Shown here piece by piece: positions 10,880 to 22,097 of a DNA stretch of 64,000 bases. Source of the stretch: Pseudocercospora fijiensis CIRAD86. Lineage: Eukaryota > Ascomycota > Dothideomycetes > Mycosphaerellales > Mycosphaerellaceae. The stretch covers positions 1,348,192 through 1,412,191 of the forward strand of contig NW_006921533.1 in NCBI RefSeq assembly GCF_000340215.1, given 5' to 3'. A program made the translations under genes and the position numbers. How positions within the stretch are numbered: position 1 is the stretch's first letter; each line of letters starts with the position of its first letter. Below the pieces are notes generated by a model. It saw nothing but the letters and a program-made list of their open reading frames with translations. It was not told the origin of the DNA and did not search any database.

Positions 10880-11085
10880 TTTGCGAGGTGTCGCACTTCC
10901 TTTGACGGTAAGAGTCTGAAAAGGCAAGAAATGAGGCCTGGAGTAGACACTGATCACGTGCTAGGAACGCATAAGGCCTGTCTCCAGGCGTGCAAAGTAG
11001 TGCACAAGACTCGATCCCTCGTTGAAGTCTCATTGCACTCGAGTATCATCGCCTGAGCATACACAATCCGCTCACGTCAATCAAA
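10880..11085. promoter_or_regulatory. Divergent promoter region, ARL2 / GNAT gene
   Basis: 206 bp between the two start codons. It includes a CACGTG-like site (GATCACGTGC near 10952). No TATA box is obvious. Shared promoter function is inferred from the head-to-head arrangement. Confidence 0.4.
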
Positions 11086-13311
11086 ATGGCCACTTTCTTG
11101 TTGAAGGATGCCCAGCCTGGCGATGGCGCCTGGCTTACGCAAAACGGCACAGTGGGCTCGACGAAGAAGCATCGCAACCGACCAAACTGGAAGCAGAACA
11201 CGTTTCTTGCTCGCACGGACAGCGTCGCGGACTTGAAGCTGCCGTTTGACGCAGAAGAGGAAGGCGCCCCACTAACGCAGCCGAGGACTCTCGACAGCTC
11301 AGACTCGCTGTCCAACTATTTCATTCCTGCCACACAGACATCGACGCTCCCTCCAACCACATTTCTCACCAAGTTGCCGCCACCGCCGCCTCCACAGCAC
11401 GCAATGGCAATTCCCCCTCATCTCCGACCAAAAGCTACGGCTCCGCAGTCGACTACGGCTCCAGCCGCTTCAGAACCACAGACTATCACAGACAAGCTGT
11501 CGAAGTGTGGTGTTTCCGTCAGCCAGCCAAAGCCTGCCGTGTCGGAGCCGGAAGACGATGATGCTCCCGTCTATCGTGGCCGAGGGGGTGGAAACGGCAA
11601 GAACAGCATCGCTGGCTCAAATCGCAACACTCGACGCGGCCACAACTTCCACCCAAAAGGCCGCGCTCGCGACGATCTCAATGCTGCAAAGAAAGCTTCG
11701 AGATCCGGTAATGGTGCTTGGGCGCACAACAAGGACATCTCCAAAGGAGATCCGGATCGATGGGAGCCGGACTGGGCTGGAAAGTACAACGACCCTCAAC
11801 CCACGGGCTGGGCCGGCGAGTCCAATAAGTCAATTTCCGTCGACTCCGCTCGCGCAGATGCTGGCTTTGGTGGCAATGGAAAGAAGCGTGCTGTGGCCGA
11901 AGCTGCCTGGGCACTCACCGATTGGCAGGGCAACTGGGCGCCGGCGCCTTGTGACTGGGACTCACGACCTGCCTTTCGCGCCGACCAGTCTGCAGCTCAG
12001 ATCGAACAATGGCTCGGCTGTACAGAGAACGCTGTGCGCATTCGCAAGCTTGAGGCTGGCACTACTGTCGAAGAAGCGCTCCGTGAACGGCAAGCCAGGC
12101 CTGCTCTCGATGAGCTCTCCACGGTCGATGGCATCACATACGTGTTTGGAGAGCCTGAGAATCGCTCACACGATGTGACTTACGTGCAGATGGGCGACAT
12201 CATTCCGCACTACTGGATCCCAGCATCGTGGGGTCGACAACCTCCGCAGACATTCTGGCACGAAGAGATTCTCAAGTCATCTGCTCCTCCCCCGGAAGAT
12301 CCAGAAGACCTCGAAGGAGCGCGGCCGTGGTGGGAACTGGTTGTTAAGGGTGGCCAATTCCTTCCAAACATTCCGCAGCCGTCGATTGCAGGCATCGATC
12401 CCAGGGAGACGAAGGAAGAGCGACTGAAACGTGAGAGTGATCGCGGTAGCGACAGACACGCCGAGAACAGGAAGCGCTTTGAGCTCGCCAAGATGAAAAG
12501 CTCGCGTGAGAATCAGAAACGCAAAGATGAGAAGTTCAAGAAAGTCACCGCAGCGAAGGTGGCGAACCATGGCGTCTCACCGGAACAGCTCAGCAAGATC
12601 TCGACAAATCTCAAGCTTTTCGTACGATCTGCAACAGCAGCCGACATGGGAGAAGTTAGAGATCTCTACAATTATTATGTCGACTTCACGTGTGCCGCCT
12701 ACGAGACTGAGCGCGTCTCCACCAAAGACATGATGAAGAAGTACGAAGAGATCCGAGCAAGCAAGTTACCTTTCCTGGTCATCTGCGAGAAGGGGGGCAT
12801 CCAGAAGGCCCGTCGCAAGCATCAAGAAGACATCATCCTTCCCGACAAGATCGTTGGCTTCGCCTTCGCCAATGATCTCTATGGACCGCAAGGCAACCAG
12901 TTCCGCTACACAGTCGAGGTAGAAGTATACGTTCATAAGGATGCTCTCATGCGCGGCGTTGCTAAATGTCTCTTGGATAAGCTACTCGCGCTTCTCGACC
13001 CAGACTATCTCGAGCGCGGCGGCTATAGGGTGGCTGATGAGGACTTGGAATTTGGAACTGCAAGACCGTCACGTCTGGTCAAGAACATCCTCATCAACTT
13101 CTACCATGAGAGCAGCAGGCCACAGAAGCTGGAGTGGGTGTCACGATTCTTGAAGAATTTTGCAGAATTCGAGAGGGTTGGCTATATGCTGGATGTCGGC
13201 AGCAAGAATGTGCCGGTCAGTCATGCGATCTTCCAGCGCACGACAGGTGCAGCGCTCGACCACACCAATGGCGGCCCTTCTACGCTGTTACAATCCAGTC
13301 CACCAAGATGA
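11086..13311 (+). CDS. GNAT (Gcn5-related) N-acetyltransferase-domain protein, 741 aa
   Basis: A single exon runs from ATG 11086 (TCAAAATGGCC context). Residues 1-230 are low-complexity and basic, with GRGGGNGKN and RRGHNFHPKGR patches that resemble RNA-binding RGG/Arg-rich tails. A middle region (about 250-430) carries Trp-rich segments such as DWQGNWAPAPCDWD. Residues 455-505 are a highly charged Lys/Glu helix. From about 508 to 720 there is a GNAT fold: FVRSATAADMGEVRDLYNYYV at the start, then KIVGFAFANDLYG, YTVEVEVYVHKDALMRGVAKC (the beta4 and acetyl-CoA-binding region), and a late VGYMLDVGSKN strand. The canonical Q/RxxGxG/A loop appears as a degenerate MRGVAK. The substrate is unknown. 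This architecture recurs in filamentous fungi as uncharacterised acetyltransferases. Confidence 0.8.
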   Translation: MATFLLKDAQPGDGAWLTQNGTVGSTKKHRNRPNWKQNTFLARTDSVADLKLPFDAEEEGAPLTQPRTLDSSDSLSNYFIPATQTSTLPPTTFLTKLPPPPPPQHAMAIPPHLRPKATAPQSTTAPAASEPQTITDKLSKCGVSVSQPKPAVSEPEDDDAPVYRGRGGGNGKNSIAGSNRNTRRGHNFHPKGRARDDLNAAKKASRSGNGAWAHNKDISKGDPDRWEPDWAGKYNDPQPTGWAGESNKSISVDSARADAGFGGNGKKRAVAEAAWALTDWQGNWAPAPCDWDSRPAFRADQSAAQIEQWLGCTENAVRIRKLEAGTTVEEALRERQARPALDELSTVDGITYVFGEPENRSHDVTYVQMGDIIPHYWIPASWGRQPPQTFWHEEILKSSAPPPEDPEDLEGARPWWELVVKGGQFLPNIPQPSIAGIDPRETKEERLKRESDRGSDRHAENRKRFELAKMKSSRENQKRKDEKFKKVTAAKVANHGVSPEQLSKISTNLKLFVRSATAADMGEVRDLYNYYVDFTCAAYETERVSTKDMMKKYEEIRASKLPFLVICEKGGIQKARRKHQEDIILPDKIVGFAFANDLYGPQGNQFRYTVEVEVYVHKDALMRGVAKCLLDKLLALLDPDYLERGGYRVADEDLEFGTARPSRLVKNILINFYHESSRPQKLEWVSRFLKNFAEFERVGYMLDVGSKNVPVSHAIFQRTTGAALDHTNGGPSTLLQSSPPR

Positions 13312-13630
13312 ACTTTCCAAAGTAGAAGCGACGACACGAGATGACGAGATTATGCGACACGGACATGGGTAATGAGGCAATGGGATCTTTAGGCGTGGGA
13401 GGATGGCGTTTGGACTGGTAATTTTCATGATTGACCTACGAAAAGCTAGAGTCCTAGGTATGACTCCAGCTTGCTCTCAGCTCTGATAGCAGGAGCAATA
13501 TGCTTAGATAGCAGCAAAGCAGAACATTCCCTCTGACCTTCTCGAATGCTTCTCCACTGCCCTTCCATCATGCAAATTACAAATTACGCAGCATGCATGC
13601 CGTCCCCTCATCCCCCCCCGATTCTGATAC
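13312..13630. other. Convergent 3' flanks, no gene seen
   Basis: About 320 bp between the stop of the GNAT gene and the stop of the leftward secreted-protein gene. It contains a run of C at 13612-13618. Nothing else is supported. Confidence 0.4.
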
Positions 13631-14232
13631 TCACTGACCAACCTTCATCTTCGCCCTCAACCTCGCCATCTTCACATACCTCCTCATCTGCTTCAACTCC
13701 GTAAAGCAGATATAACTCTTACTCTCCTCAATCCAACTCAAATTCGTCAAATCACTCCCAGCCTGATGATCAGAATCTCCAATCTCAATATATGGAATCG
13801 TAGCATCACATTGACCCTAGAAAAAAAATCCAAACATAATTAGTTTTACTTCGTCCCTAAAGCCCCCTATCTCTCTCTCAAAGTGAAAAGATTCCTTACC
13901 TGCATCAACAAACACTCAAACCCCCCATCCGGAAGAAAAGACTTCGTCACGCCCGCATAATCCCTCAAATCTACGCACGTGTTGACCGGCCATTCGATGT
14001 GCGAGCATTCGCCTTGGAAGTCTGGTTCGGTGCAGAGTTTGACTCCTGCGTCCGGAAGGGAAGGATTGGAGGTTTGTTGTCTGGATGTGATGATGTTGCG
14101 TTTGACGAGTGTTGTGGCGGTGTTGGATTCGGCGAGGAATTCGTCGAGGGTTGGGCCTAGGGTGTTGGGTTTTGGGGCTGCGGAGGTGAGGGTGAGGCCC
14201 ATTGTTAGGGCGAGGAGGGCGAGGGAGCGCAT
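13631..14232 (-). CDS. Small cysteine-rich secreted protein
   Basis: Two exons, 14232-13900 and 13816-13631, encode 172 residues. The intron has donor GTAAGG and acceptor TTTTTTTCTAG. A hydrophobic signal peptide (MRSLALLALTMGLTLTSA, cleavage near residue 18-19) is followed by a short pro-like region ending VKR at about residue 44, a possible Kex2 site. Six cysteines then follow in the pattern LCTEPDFQGEC, NTC, FEC, GQC, YIC. The CxEPDFxGxC opening and the FLPDGGFEC segment resemble beta/gamma-crystallin-like motifs seen in some small fungal secreted proteins. The C-terminal tail is basic (RRYVKMARLRAKMK). It could act in the apoplast or cell wall, but no function is established. Confidence 0.8.
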
Positions 14233-15054
14233 TTTGGGTGAGAGGATGTGAGTCTGGGGAGGGTTAGTTCTGTGGTCCTTCGAGATGGGAAGGGCTGGTC
14301 GCGTTCGAGGTAGATATCGTGGGCTCGACGGTGGAGCTTTGTACTACTTACACTGGTGATATGTACTGTTTGTACTGATTTTGTTTGTTCGATGCAGCGA
14401 GCTAATTAGGTTGTGAGGCGTGTGTGTGTGTATGTATGTACTAAGGTAGGTAGACAGAACAGAACACGTGAGGTTTGGTCCGTTGTTTACAGGTGTGGAA
14501 TGGACGTTCTAAACAAAGCCAAGCGACGGTGATGCAATAACGTGGACGTGCTGTATCAAGCCACGAGTCGGTGTAGCGAGAGTGTGTCCGAAACGTGCGA
14601 CGTGCGATTTCATTGCTGCGACTATCCGCGTTGCTTTATCACGTTCAGCGGTGAGAGCTTGTGGTCCAGAGTTCAGAGCATTGCAGTTGCACGACCTGAC
14701 ACGGTCTCGGCAAATACGCTATTACCAGACCAGGATCATGGATGATGGACAACGTGAATACCATCCAGTGCTTTCGCCTTTTTCAATTTCATTATTCTCT
14801 TCGAAGAATATCTGGTGTCGTAGTAGCACACTTTTCCCACCAGGTTTTGGACTCACAACAACGAGGGAGCTTCAAAATGCTGTGCTCCAATTGCCTCTCC
14901 AGGAACGCCGTCGCTGAAGTGCTATCCCAGAGTGTACCTCCCATATCTCAAGTCTCTGGGTCTCATTCTCGCAAAACAATACATACTTGAATGCAGAAAG
15001 CCTGCCCCATCATCGGAAACGGCCAAATTGCCATCGACTGCCGAAAATGTCTAT
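14233..15054. other. Spacer with GT-rich microsatellite
   Basis: About 820 bp. It has a GTGTGTGTGTATGTATGTA tract near 14420-14440 in the promoter of the secreted-protein gene. The rest appears non-coding and includes the 3' flank of TAF4. Confidence 0.4.
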
Positions 15055-16905
15055 CTAAGACAACTTGTTGACAGCTTTCTGCAGGGCCTTCTTCTCCCGG
15101 CCGTCCCTTTCCAGCACAAGTATCCAATCTCTCAGCTGGATTCCCTTGCCGTGGATGTCATCCTCGCGCCAATCGCCCCAAGTCGGTAGCTTCTTCTTTT
15201 CTTCATCCTTCTTGACGGCATCTATTGAGGTTTTGACTGGCTCAGCTGCTTTCGGTGTCGCTGTGCCACTGCTCGGCTTGGCAAATCGGTTGGTGGGCAT
15301 GTTTGCCGCACCTCCACTCATCCAAGAATATCTGTTCTTCTTTCCACCAAGAGCCATCATGGCGGCAGTCTGATTGGACTGGTTGAAAGCTTGTGCTTCA
15401 GTGCTGGCCTGAGCTTCTTTGGCCTTCTTGCTCTGCTCCTTCTTGGACACCTTGGCGGGCGCCGCTGTAGCAAGAGGCTCAGCAGATTTCTCCTCTGCTG
15501 GTGTTGCTGCAGGAGTCTCATCGGCTGCGTTCTCGGCCTTTCTTTTCCGAGCTTCGCGCTTCTTCTGTCGCTCCTTCTCTGCTTGTCGCTCACGTTCGGC
15601 TACTTCACGTAGTCGATGGTTGAGTGTGCCTTGGAATGAGATTGTCGGCTGGGGTTGCGGAGTCGGTGTACTAGTCTCGCCATTGGCATGTGATGTACCG
15701 TTGACAGTGTCTGTGCCGTTTTCTCGGGGTCTATCCCACTGCGATGCAGTGACGCTCTCTGGAATTACTGTCTCCTGGCTCTGCTGACCCTCGCCAGTCG
15801 CGATGTCGGCAAAGTCTGGTGGCACGACGCGCCCATGGTCGCCGTGCCTTCGGGCGCGTGCTAAACCATATGCCTCGTCGACCAAGCCTCTCAGTCTTTC
15901 GGCTGATGCCAAGCTCACGAGTGTTAAAATGTGTTCATAGACAGAACCCTGCTCAATCATTGCCTCCGGCTTACTGACTGCAACAATGCCTTCTGAACCA
16001 TTTGCATTAACCATCGTCTGTACTCGGTCCGGTTCTGGATTCCTGACGTAGACACCCTCGACATTCAGACGGACACTTTCCTGAGCGGCTCGTTGGTGCA
16101 TGCGATGCCGTAGACAGTTCGTCAAGAGAAACTGATTGTTGAGATGGAACTGGTCCTTCTCGGCTCTTTTTCGAGCGGCATGCTCGCGCTTCCTCTTCAG
16201 CTCATTCTCGATATCCTCCTGCGATCGTGGCTGGCCCATCGACCCTGCAAACGCGCCATGCTGTCCTGCACTACCAAATGATGTGCCTTGAGTCAGCAGG
16301 TTGAAGCTGTTGTTTGGGCTCATCGTACTCGAACCAAACGATGTCGTCTGGTTCGTGTTGAAGCTCTCATTTTGCGAATGCCTATTGTTCCACGTGCTGT
16401 GCAGATAATTCTCCTCGTCTTTCAGGTTGATACCACTGCCGAACAGACTGTCGCCGATGTCCTCCACGCCCATGCGCTCATCCTTGTCTTCCTTGTTGGG
16501 CCTCGGCGGAGGAGGCATGGAGTTCGAGCTTGACGGAGGAGGCGGACTTATCTGTGACGGCCTTTGCTGAGGCTGCTGCGGAGGCGCTGGCCATTGTACT
16601 TGCGGCGAGTAGGGTTGCGGCGTATTGAAAGAGCTATGCGGAGAACCAGCGTACGACTGTGGACTGTATGGCAGAGGCGAGGCTGACTGCGGTCCATATG
16701 GATTTGAATATTGCATCGGCGATTGCGCATACATGGCATTCCCGCCGGCGGGTGATCGAGGGTCTGGCGATAGTCGCGGTCGCTTGGCCGGCGGCTGCGC
16801 GAAAGGTGACTGCGCTCCCGGACTACCAGCGCCTTGATATGGCGCATACGGCTGTGGGGGCGGCTTGAGAGGCTGCTGGGCCGGCGGCGACATCTGGTAG
16901 GCCAT
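15055..16905 (-). CDS. Transcription initiation factor TFIID subunit 4 (TAF4)
   Basis: A single exon gives 616 residues from ATG 16905. Residues 1-160 are Pro/Gln/Ser-rich (PPAQQPLKPPPQPYAPY), like the glutamine/proline-rich activator-binding part of TAF4. From about residue 232 the TAF4 C-terminal domain follows, with a histone-fold-associated helical region (ENELKRKREHAARKRAEKD, VRLNVEGVYVRNPEPDRVQTM) and a long Lys/Glu-rich linker. It ends with the family's characteristic terminus WGDWREDDIHGKGIQLRDWI. TAF4 pairs with TAF12 through a histone-fold and stabilises core TFIID at RNA polymerase II promoters. The length and the conserved ending make this a confident call. It is divergent from Ysh1. 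Confidence 0.88.
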   Translation of the reverse strand: MAYQMSPPAQQPLKPPPQPYAPYQGAGSPGAQSPFAQPPAKRPRLSPDPRSPAGGNAMYAQSPMQYSNPYGPQSASPLPYSPQSYAGSPHSSFNTPQPYSPQVQWPAPPQQPQQRPSQISPPPPSSSNSMPPPPRPNKEDKDERMGVEDIGDSLFGSGINLKDEENYLHSTWNNRHSQNESFNTNQTTSFGSSTMSPNNSFNLLTQGTSFGSAGQHGAFAGSMGQPRSQEDIENELKRKREHAARKRAEKDQFHLNNQFLLTNCLRHRMHQRAAQESVRLNVEGVYVRNPEPDRVQTMVNANGSEGIVAVSKPEAMIEQGSVYEHILTLVSLASAERLRGLVDEAYGLARARRHGDHGRVVPPDFADIATGEGQQSQETVIPESVTASQWDRPRENGTDTVNGTSHANGETSTPTPQPQPTISFQGTLNHRLREVAERERQAEKERQKKREARKRKAENAADETPAATPAEEKSAEPLATAAPAKVSKKEQSKKAKEAQASTEAQAFNQSNQTAAMMALGGKKNRYSWMSGGAANMPTNRFAKPSSGTATPKAAEPVKTSIDAVKKDEEKKKLPTWGDWREDDIHGKGIQLRDWILVLERDGREKKALQKAVNKLS

Positions 16906-17418
16906 GATGGCGGCGGTGAGTCGCGCGCCGGTCGCAGGTGGTGGTGGGACGATGAGGAGGCCTGCTCGAGGTGAGCAAGCGGTCGCCTCCTCACTCCAAC
17001 ACTGCTGCCCCCGTTCCCATCAGACGTCGCGTCGCTTGTTCGGTCGGGAATTCGATTTATCGATGCCTCGTATCGTTTGTACTCGTCGGGGATCGTTTGG
17101 TGCGTTGTGACGACGTTGGAATGCCCGTTCTGGCTTTCTGCTCTGTTGGTGTTCAGGCGTAGGCCGCAAATGATGGAAGTTGCGATCTCGGCTTGTGCCG
17201 CGCGGTCAAAGCTTCCGTCTTTCTTGCACTTCACGCGCGAACGCCGAACAACACCTCCTTTCCCGTCACTCACTCTCCATCAACATCACATCCATCACAT
17301 CAGCAACATCGAAAGCACGTGAAATTCTCATGATAGATTTGAATCTTGATGAGTCAGTTGAGACGGTAGCGGCGACCACGAACCTCCACTTGGGCGCGTC
17401 GCGCGCGGACAGCCCACT
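16906..17418. promoter_or_regulatory. Divergent promoter region, TAF4 / YSH1
   Basis: 513 bp between the two start codons. It contains no convincing gene. A CACGTGA element lies near 17316. The promoter role for both genes is inferred from their head-to-head layout. Confidence 0.4.
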
Positions 17419-20317
17419 ATGGCTACCAAGCGGCCACACTCGGCCATGAATGCGCAGGCCGAAGACGAGGACCCGATAGATCCTTCGGACGAATTGATGT
17501 TTCTTGCGCTTGGTGGTGGCAACGAGGTGGGCAGATCATGCCATATCATACAGTACAAGGGCAAGACCGTCATGCTGGATGCGGGCATCCATCCGTCCTA
17601 CGAAGGGCTCGGTGCCTTACCTTTCTACGATGAGTTTGATCTGAGCACGGTGGATCTACTCTTAATAACACAGTAAGTTCTTTCCCACGATATAAAGAGC
17701 TGAAGGTGGAAGGAACAGAGCAGTCACCACGGCAGGCATGTGGACCATCTGGCTCTTAGCAGCAATTCTTCTAGCACTCTCATGCATGCGCGCAGCATCG
17801 TCGTACAAGGCATGAGCAGTGTAGTAGACTTCATAGCAACCGTATGCCAGCATTGTACATTCACTCTTCACCTTCTCTTTCAAGCGTCTGCCGTGGTGAT
17901 TGCCAGCTCGTTCCTGAGCCTCTGCAGCTGGAAGCACACCGAGAACAGTAAAGCTAACTGATCTGCAAAGCTTCCATCAAGACCACTCAGCGTCTTTGCC
18001 ATACGTCCTATCAAAGACCAATTTTGCCGGCAGAGTTTACATGACACATCCCACAAAAGCCATCTACAAGTGGACCACGCAAGATGCCGTCCGAGTGCAT
18101 AATACGCACACGCCCGCGTCATCCTCGTCCGGGACGGACGGTTATGTCAGCCAGCTGTACACCGAGCAAGACATTCTCTCGACAATGCCTATGATTCAGA
18201 CCATCTCCTTCCACACTACACATTCGCACAACGGCATTCGCTTCACGCCATATCCTGCTGGCCATGTGCTTGGAGCGTGTATGTACCTTATCGAGATCGC
18301 TGGACTCAACATCTTGTTCACCGGCGACTACTCGAGAGAGACTGATCGGCATTTGATTCCAGCTACTGTTCCTCGCAACGTCAAGGTGGACTGTCTGATC
18401 ACCGAGTCCACATTCGGAATCAGTACGCGGACTCCCCGGCAAGAGCGAGAGAATGCTCTCATCAAGTCCATCACAACAATTCTCAATCGTGGAGGAAGAG
18501 TGTTGATGCCCACTACCGCTGTCGGCAATACGCAAGAGCTGCTTCTCATCCTAGAAGATTACTGGCAGCGGCACGAGGAATACCGGAAATTCCCCATCTA
18601 TTATGCTTCTGGTCTCGCGCGTAAGGTCATGGTAGTTTACCAAACCTATGTGGACGACATGAACGACACTATCAAGGCCAAGTTCCAAGCCAGTGCTGTC
18701 GGTCAGTCAGTCGGAGAAGGTGGAACAGCAGGTCCCTGGGACTTCCAGTTCGTGCGAGCCCTGAAAGGCATCGACCGTTTCGAGGATGTTGGAGGGAGTG
18801 TTGTGCTTGCATCTCCAGGTATGCTCCAGAACGGTCCTTCACGGGCACTGCTCGAGAGATGGGCGCCAGAGGCGAAAAATGGCGTTGTCATCACTGGCTA
18901 CAGTGTTGAGGGGACCATGGCAAAGACCATTCTCATGGAGCCCGACGAGATTCCTGCAGTAACGCAGAATAGATCTGCTAATATACCAAGCATGGGAAAA
19001 CGTGGTGGCGTAGAAGGAGAAAAGCAGATGATCAAGCGACGATGCACCGTGCAGGAGTTTAACTTCGCTGTCCACGTTGATGGTCAAGAGAATCGAGAGT
19101 TCATCGAGGAGGTCGGCGCACCAGTCGTCATCCTCGTGCATGGCGAGAAGCACAACATGAATCGATTGAAGAGCAGACTTCTTGGAATTGGCAGAATGAA
19201 AGTCTACTCACCTGCGAATTGCGAGGAGGTCCGCATACCCTTCAGGCAAGAAAAAGTAGCAAGAGTCGTGGGTCGCTTGGCAAGTCAAATCCAGCCACCA
19301 ACGCTACTGCCGAGTCCACCAGACTCAAACGGCGAGGACGAGGATATGGAAGACGGCGATGTCAAGCGCTCGAAAGCAGAGCACGACTCCTCACTGGGAC
19401 AACTTGTCTCGGGCGTGCTGGTCCAAAATGACTTCAAGCTATCTCTCATGGCACCAGAAGACCTCAAAGAATATGCCGGATTGGCAACAACCACGCTGGT
19501 CTGCCGACAGCACATAACGCTCGGATCTGCCTCTCCAGATCTCATCAAGTGGGCGTTAGAAGGCACATTTGGAAGCATTACAACAATCACGCCTGACTCG
19601 AATGGTAGTAAGGCAGAGACAAATGGCAGTGACGAAGCCGCTGAGGAAGAAGTTAAAGCACATGAGCACACAATCTTCGAGATCATGGGAGGCGCCGTAC
19701 GAGTCATCTGCAAAGAGCAGGGTCGGACGGAACTTGAATGGGAGGGCAACGCTACCAATGATGCAATCGCTGACGCGGTGCTGGCTGTGTTGATGACTGT
19801 CGAGACTTCGCCAGCGGCTATCAAGCACAGCAGCAAGCTACACTCGCATTCGCACGAGGAGGATGCCAAGGTTTACGACGGCTTTGGTGATAGCCCGAGC
19901 GTGGAGAAGAAAGCCAGCAGCTCCTTTCCGAGACGCAATCCGCATGCAAACATCACATCAGAAGATCGTTTGAATCGGCTTTTCATGTTCTTGGAAGCTC
20001 AATTTGGCGAGGAGTCCATCACGCCCGTCGCTAGGCCAAAGCTGCCCGCTATTGAGCCGACCTCGAATGGAGAGGTGCATGCGGAGGAGGCCAAGGAAGT
20101 GGATACGGTGGACATTGAGAAGAAAGAAGCGAATGAGCTGGCGCGTTTGCATGGCTTGGGCATACCTGTTCCAGGACTGGAAATCAAGGTCGACAAGAGC
20201 GTCGCTAAAGTGTGGCTGGAGAAGCTAGAGGTGGAATGTGCGAATAAGACTTTTGGGGACCGGGTGAGAGCTGTGGTCGAGAGGGCGGTGGAGACTATTG
20301 CGCCCATCTGGCAGTAG
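17419..20317 (+). CDS. YSH1: Cleavage and polyadenylation endonuclease Ysh1 (CPSF73)
   Basis: Exons 17419-17672 and 17971-20317 encode 866 residues. The 298-nt intron is long for this window but ends with a textbook GCTAAC branch site, and splicing completes the zinc motif [13 protein letters not shown] (residues about 85-97). The order is the metallo-beta-lactamase start ([21 protein letters not shown]), the HxHxDH zinc site, the beta-CASP region with [12 protein letters not shown] and [14 protein letters not shown], the IYYASGLA motif, [11 protein letters not shown], and the CPSF73-100 C-terminal domain. Ysh1 is the nuclease that cuts pre-mRNA 3' ends within the cleavage and polyadenylation factor. 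The Ser/Asp/Glu-rich insert around residues 620-640 and the His-rich [11 protein letters not shown] stretch near residue 705 vary in fungi. Identification is firm. Confidence 0.96.
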
Positions 20318-20446
20318 CGAGCGCATGGGCGTCTGCAGGTGAGGGTGAGGGTGCGAGTGCGGATGCTTTGTATGAGGAATGGAAGACCACGTGATCCCTT
20401 TGAAAACTCGTGGACAGACGCAGCTAGAGCATTAGCGGCGGGATAT

Positions 20447-20502
20447 GGGAAGTCTGATCGAGCTACCCACCTAAATTGGGTGTAGAGCCCGACTTCCCGC
20501 CC
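20447..20502. repeat. Imperfect palindrome at the left edge of the transposon relict
   Basis: GGGAAGTC (about 20468) faces GACTTCCC (about 20491) across a centre containing ACCCACCTAAATTGGGTG, itself a near-perfect inverted repeat. It sits exactly where normal sequence changes to TpA-rich sequence. It could be a transposon end or an inverted target structure; the role is inference. Confidence 0.5.
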
Positions 20503-20607
20503 GCTCCTTGGCTATTAGAATCCAGGGTCGTCCGATCTCGGTTTCTACGCCGCTATCTACTATAGAATCTATGTTCATCGGTATAGACCGTTATTTAAGT
20601 CGTTAAG

Positions 20608-21945
20608 GTGTTATTAATCGCTATAGATATTGCGGACCTTCTTAATAGCGAGACGTACGATTATAACGAGCTAATTACTACTACTAAGGACCTATTTAAC
20701 GTATACGATATCGACCCTAATACTATGTTTCTAGCTACTAACGATAGCATTATAGACGCCGAGTTCCTATCGTCTCGTAAGCTACGTAAGGCTATAGCGA
20801 AGTCGTTATTCGAGGCTCTAACCTACGAAGAGCCTATAGTAGACGAGCGCTCCGAGCCTCTAATTATAGCTAATAACCTTAGTAGCTAGAGGCGTACTTG
20901 CTATATAGCAGAGTCTAAGCCGGATACTGTCTAACCTAAGTCTTAAAAAGCTAGCTCTTACTGTCTATTAGAAGGTATTAAACACGAGAGGCAGGTACGG
21001 CTACTAGTTAAGGAGATATTCGAAGGCGTAGATAGCGATAATCTACGGTTAGACCGTAACCCTCGAAAGCTATCGACTCGTAACCCTAGAGGCTAGCGAC
21101 TGCTACTAAAGTAGTTTAATATTATATAGCCGGCTATTATCTATAGGATAATAGTATTATATACTAACTAGTATACTAAATAGAAACCTAAGTTTAAGAA
21201 GGTCGTAAACGGTAGTAAGGAGATATAGGTTTCGGGGCGGAAATAGAAGCTAGTTACGACTAGAGAGCTGCGAGTTTTTATTAGTCTAATAATATATATA
21301 TTAGCTATACAAATAGACGATAAAGCCGATTACTAGCGCTCTAATAGGTATTAGCCCTCTTATAATATCGCTAGATATATAAGTAAGTATCGATTTCGAC
21401 AGATTAAAGCCGCTATATAGTTTAATAAACCTATCGAGAAGAATAGTAGCTTTCTACTATAGAAATAGGTCGTAAACCTTACTAGTATACTAAGGAAGGC
21501 CTTTAAGCAGTATATAGTGCTAGCGAATAGAATTAGCATAGATAAGGTAATAGTACGCTTCTATAGGCGCTCTTTCTATACTATAATAATAAAGGGCAAA
21601 CTAATACCGATTAGGTTCTATATTCTCGCTCTCTACGAGCGTAGATATCTATATAACTTCTTATTCTCGTCGCTAAAGAAGCAATAGGGGTTTAAGGTTA
21701 TTAACGGTGTAGAAGAGTAGAAGAATCTAGTCGAGGTGCTAATTAAGTTAACTAAGGTAGAGAAGAAGGCCGCTACGAAGGCGAGGAAGGGTATAGAAAC
21801 TCGGGCTCGTAATAGAGGTAGAAATGGTAGTACGGACACTAGCAAAAATAGCGACGACGGTCTACCTACTAAACGACGACGGACAAAGCAGACAGCGCAA
21901 ACTAATAATGTTAGTAATAGTAATAAAATAAGAGAAAGTAGGTAG
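20608..21945 (+). pseudogene. piggyBac-like transposase remnant, N-terminal part
   Basis: The best preserved stretch is 20608-20889, read as DIADLLNSETYDYNELITTT and onward with no stop for 93 codons. The same frame resumes with interruptions through the first piggyBac blocks (21265, 21595) and ends in a basic linker (KVEKKAATKARKGIETRARN) before TAG at 21943. Several stops fit former CAG, CAA or TGG codons changed by RIP. Confidence 0.7.
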
Positions 21946-22097
21946 CTTCTAAATCTAGTAGCTTCTTATATATAGAAGGCTAACCGCAGGGTCTAATAGC
22001 GACTAATCTTATTGGCTCGCTTAGCTCGCTTAGCTAGGCTGTTCTTCGGTTGTTACTATAGCTCCTATATTCGACTTACTTCTTCTATTGTTATATA

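Noticed and set aside
16548..17273. Reverse-strand frame overlapping the TAF4 start
   Set aside because: It overlaps TAF4 in another frame and reads Arg/Ser/His-rich noise from the Pro/Gln-rich coding region and its 5' leader.
17673..17970. Hidden exon inside the 298-nt Ysh1 intron
   Set aside because: The flanking exons already join to the intact HFHQDH zinc motif in phase, so no extra exon is needed.
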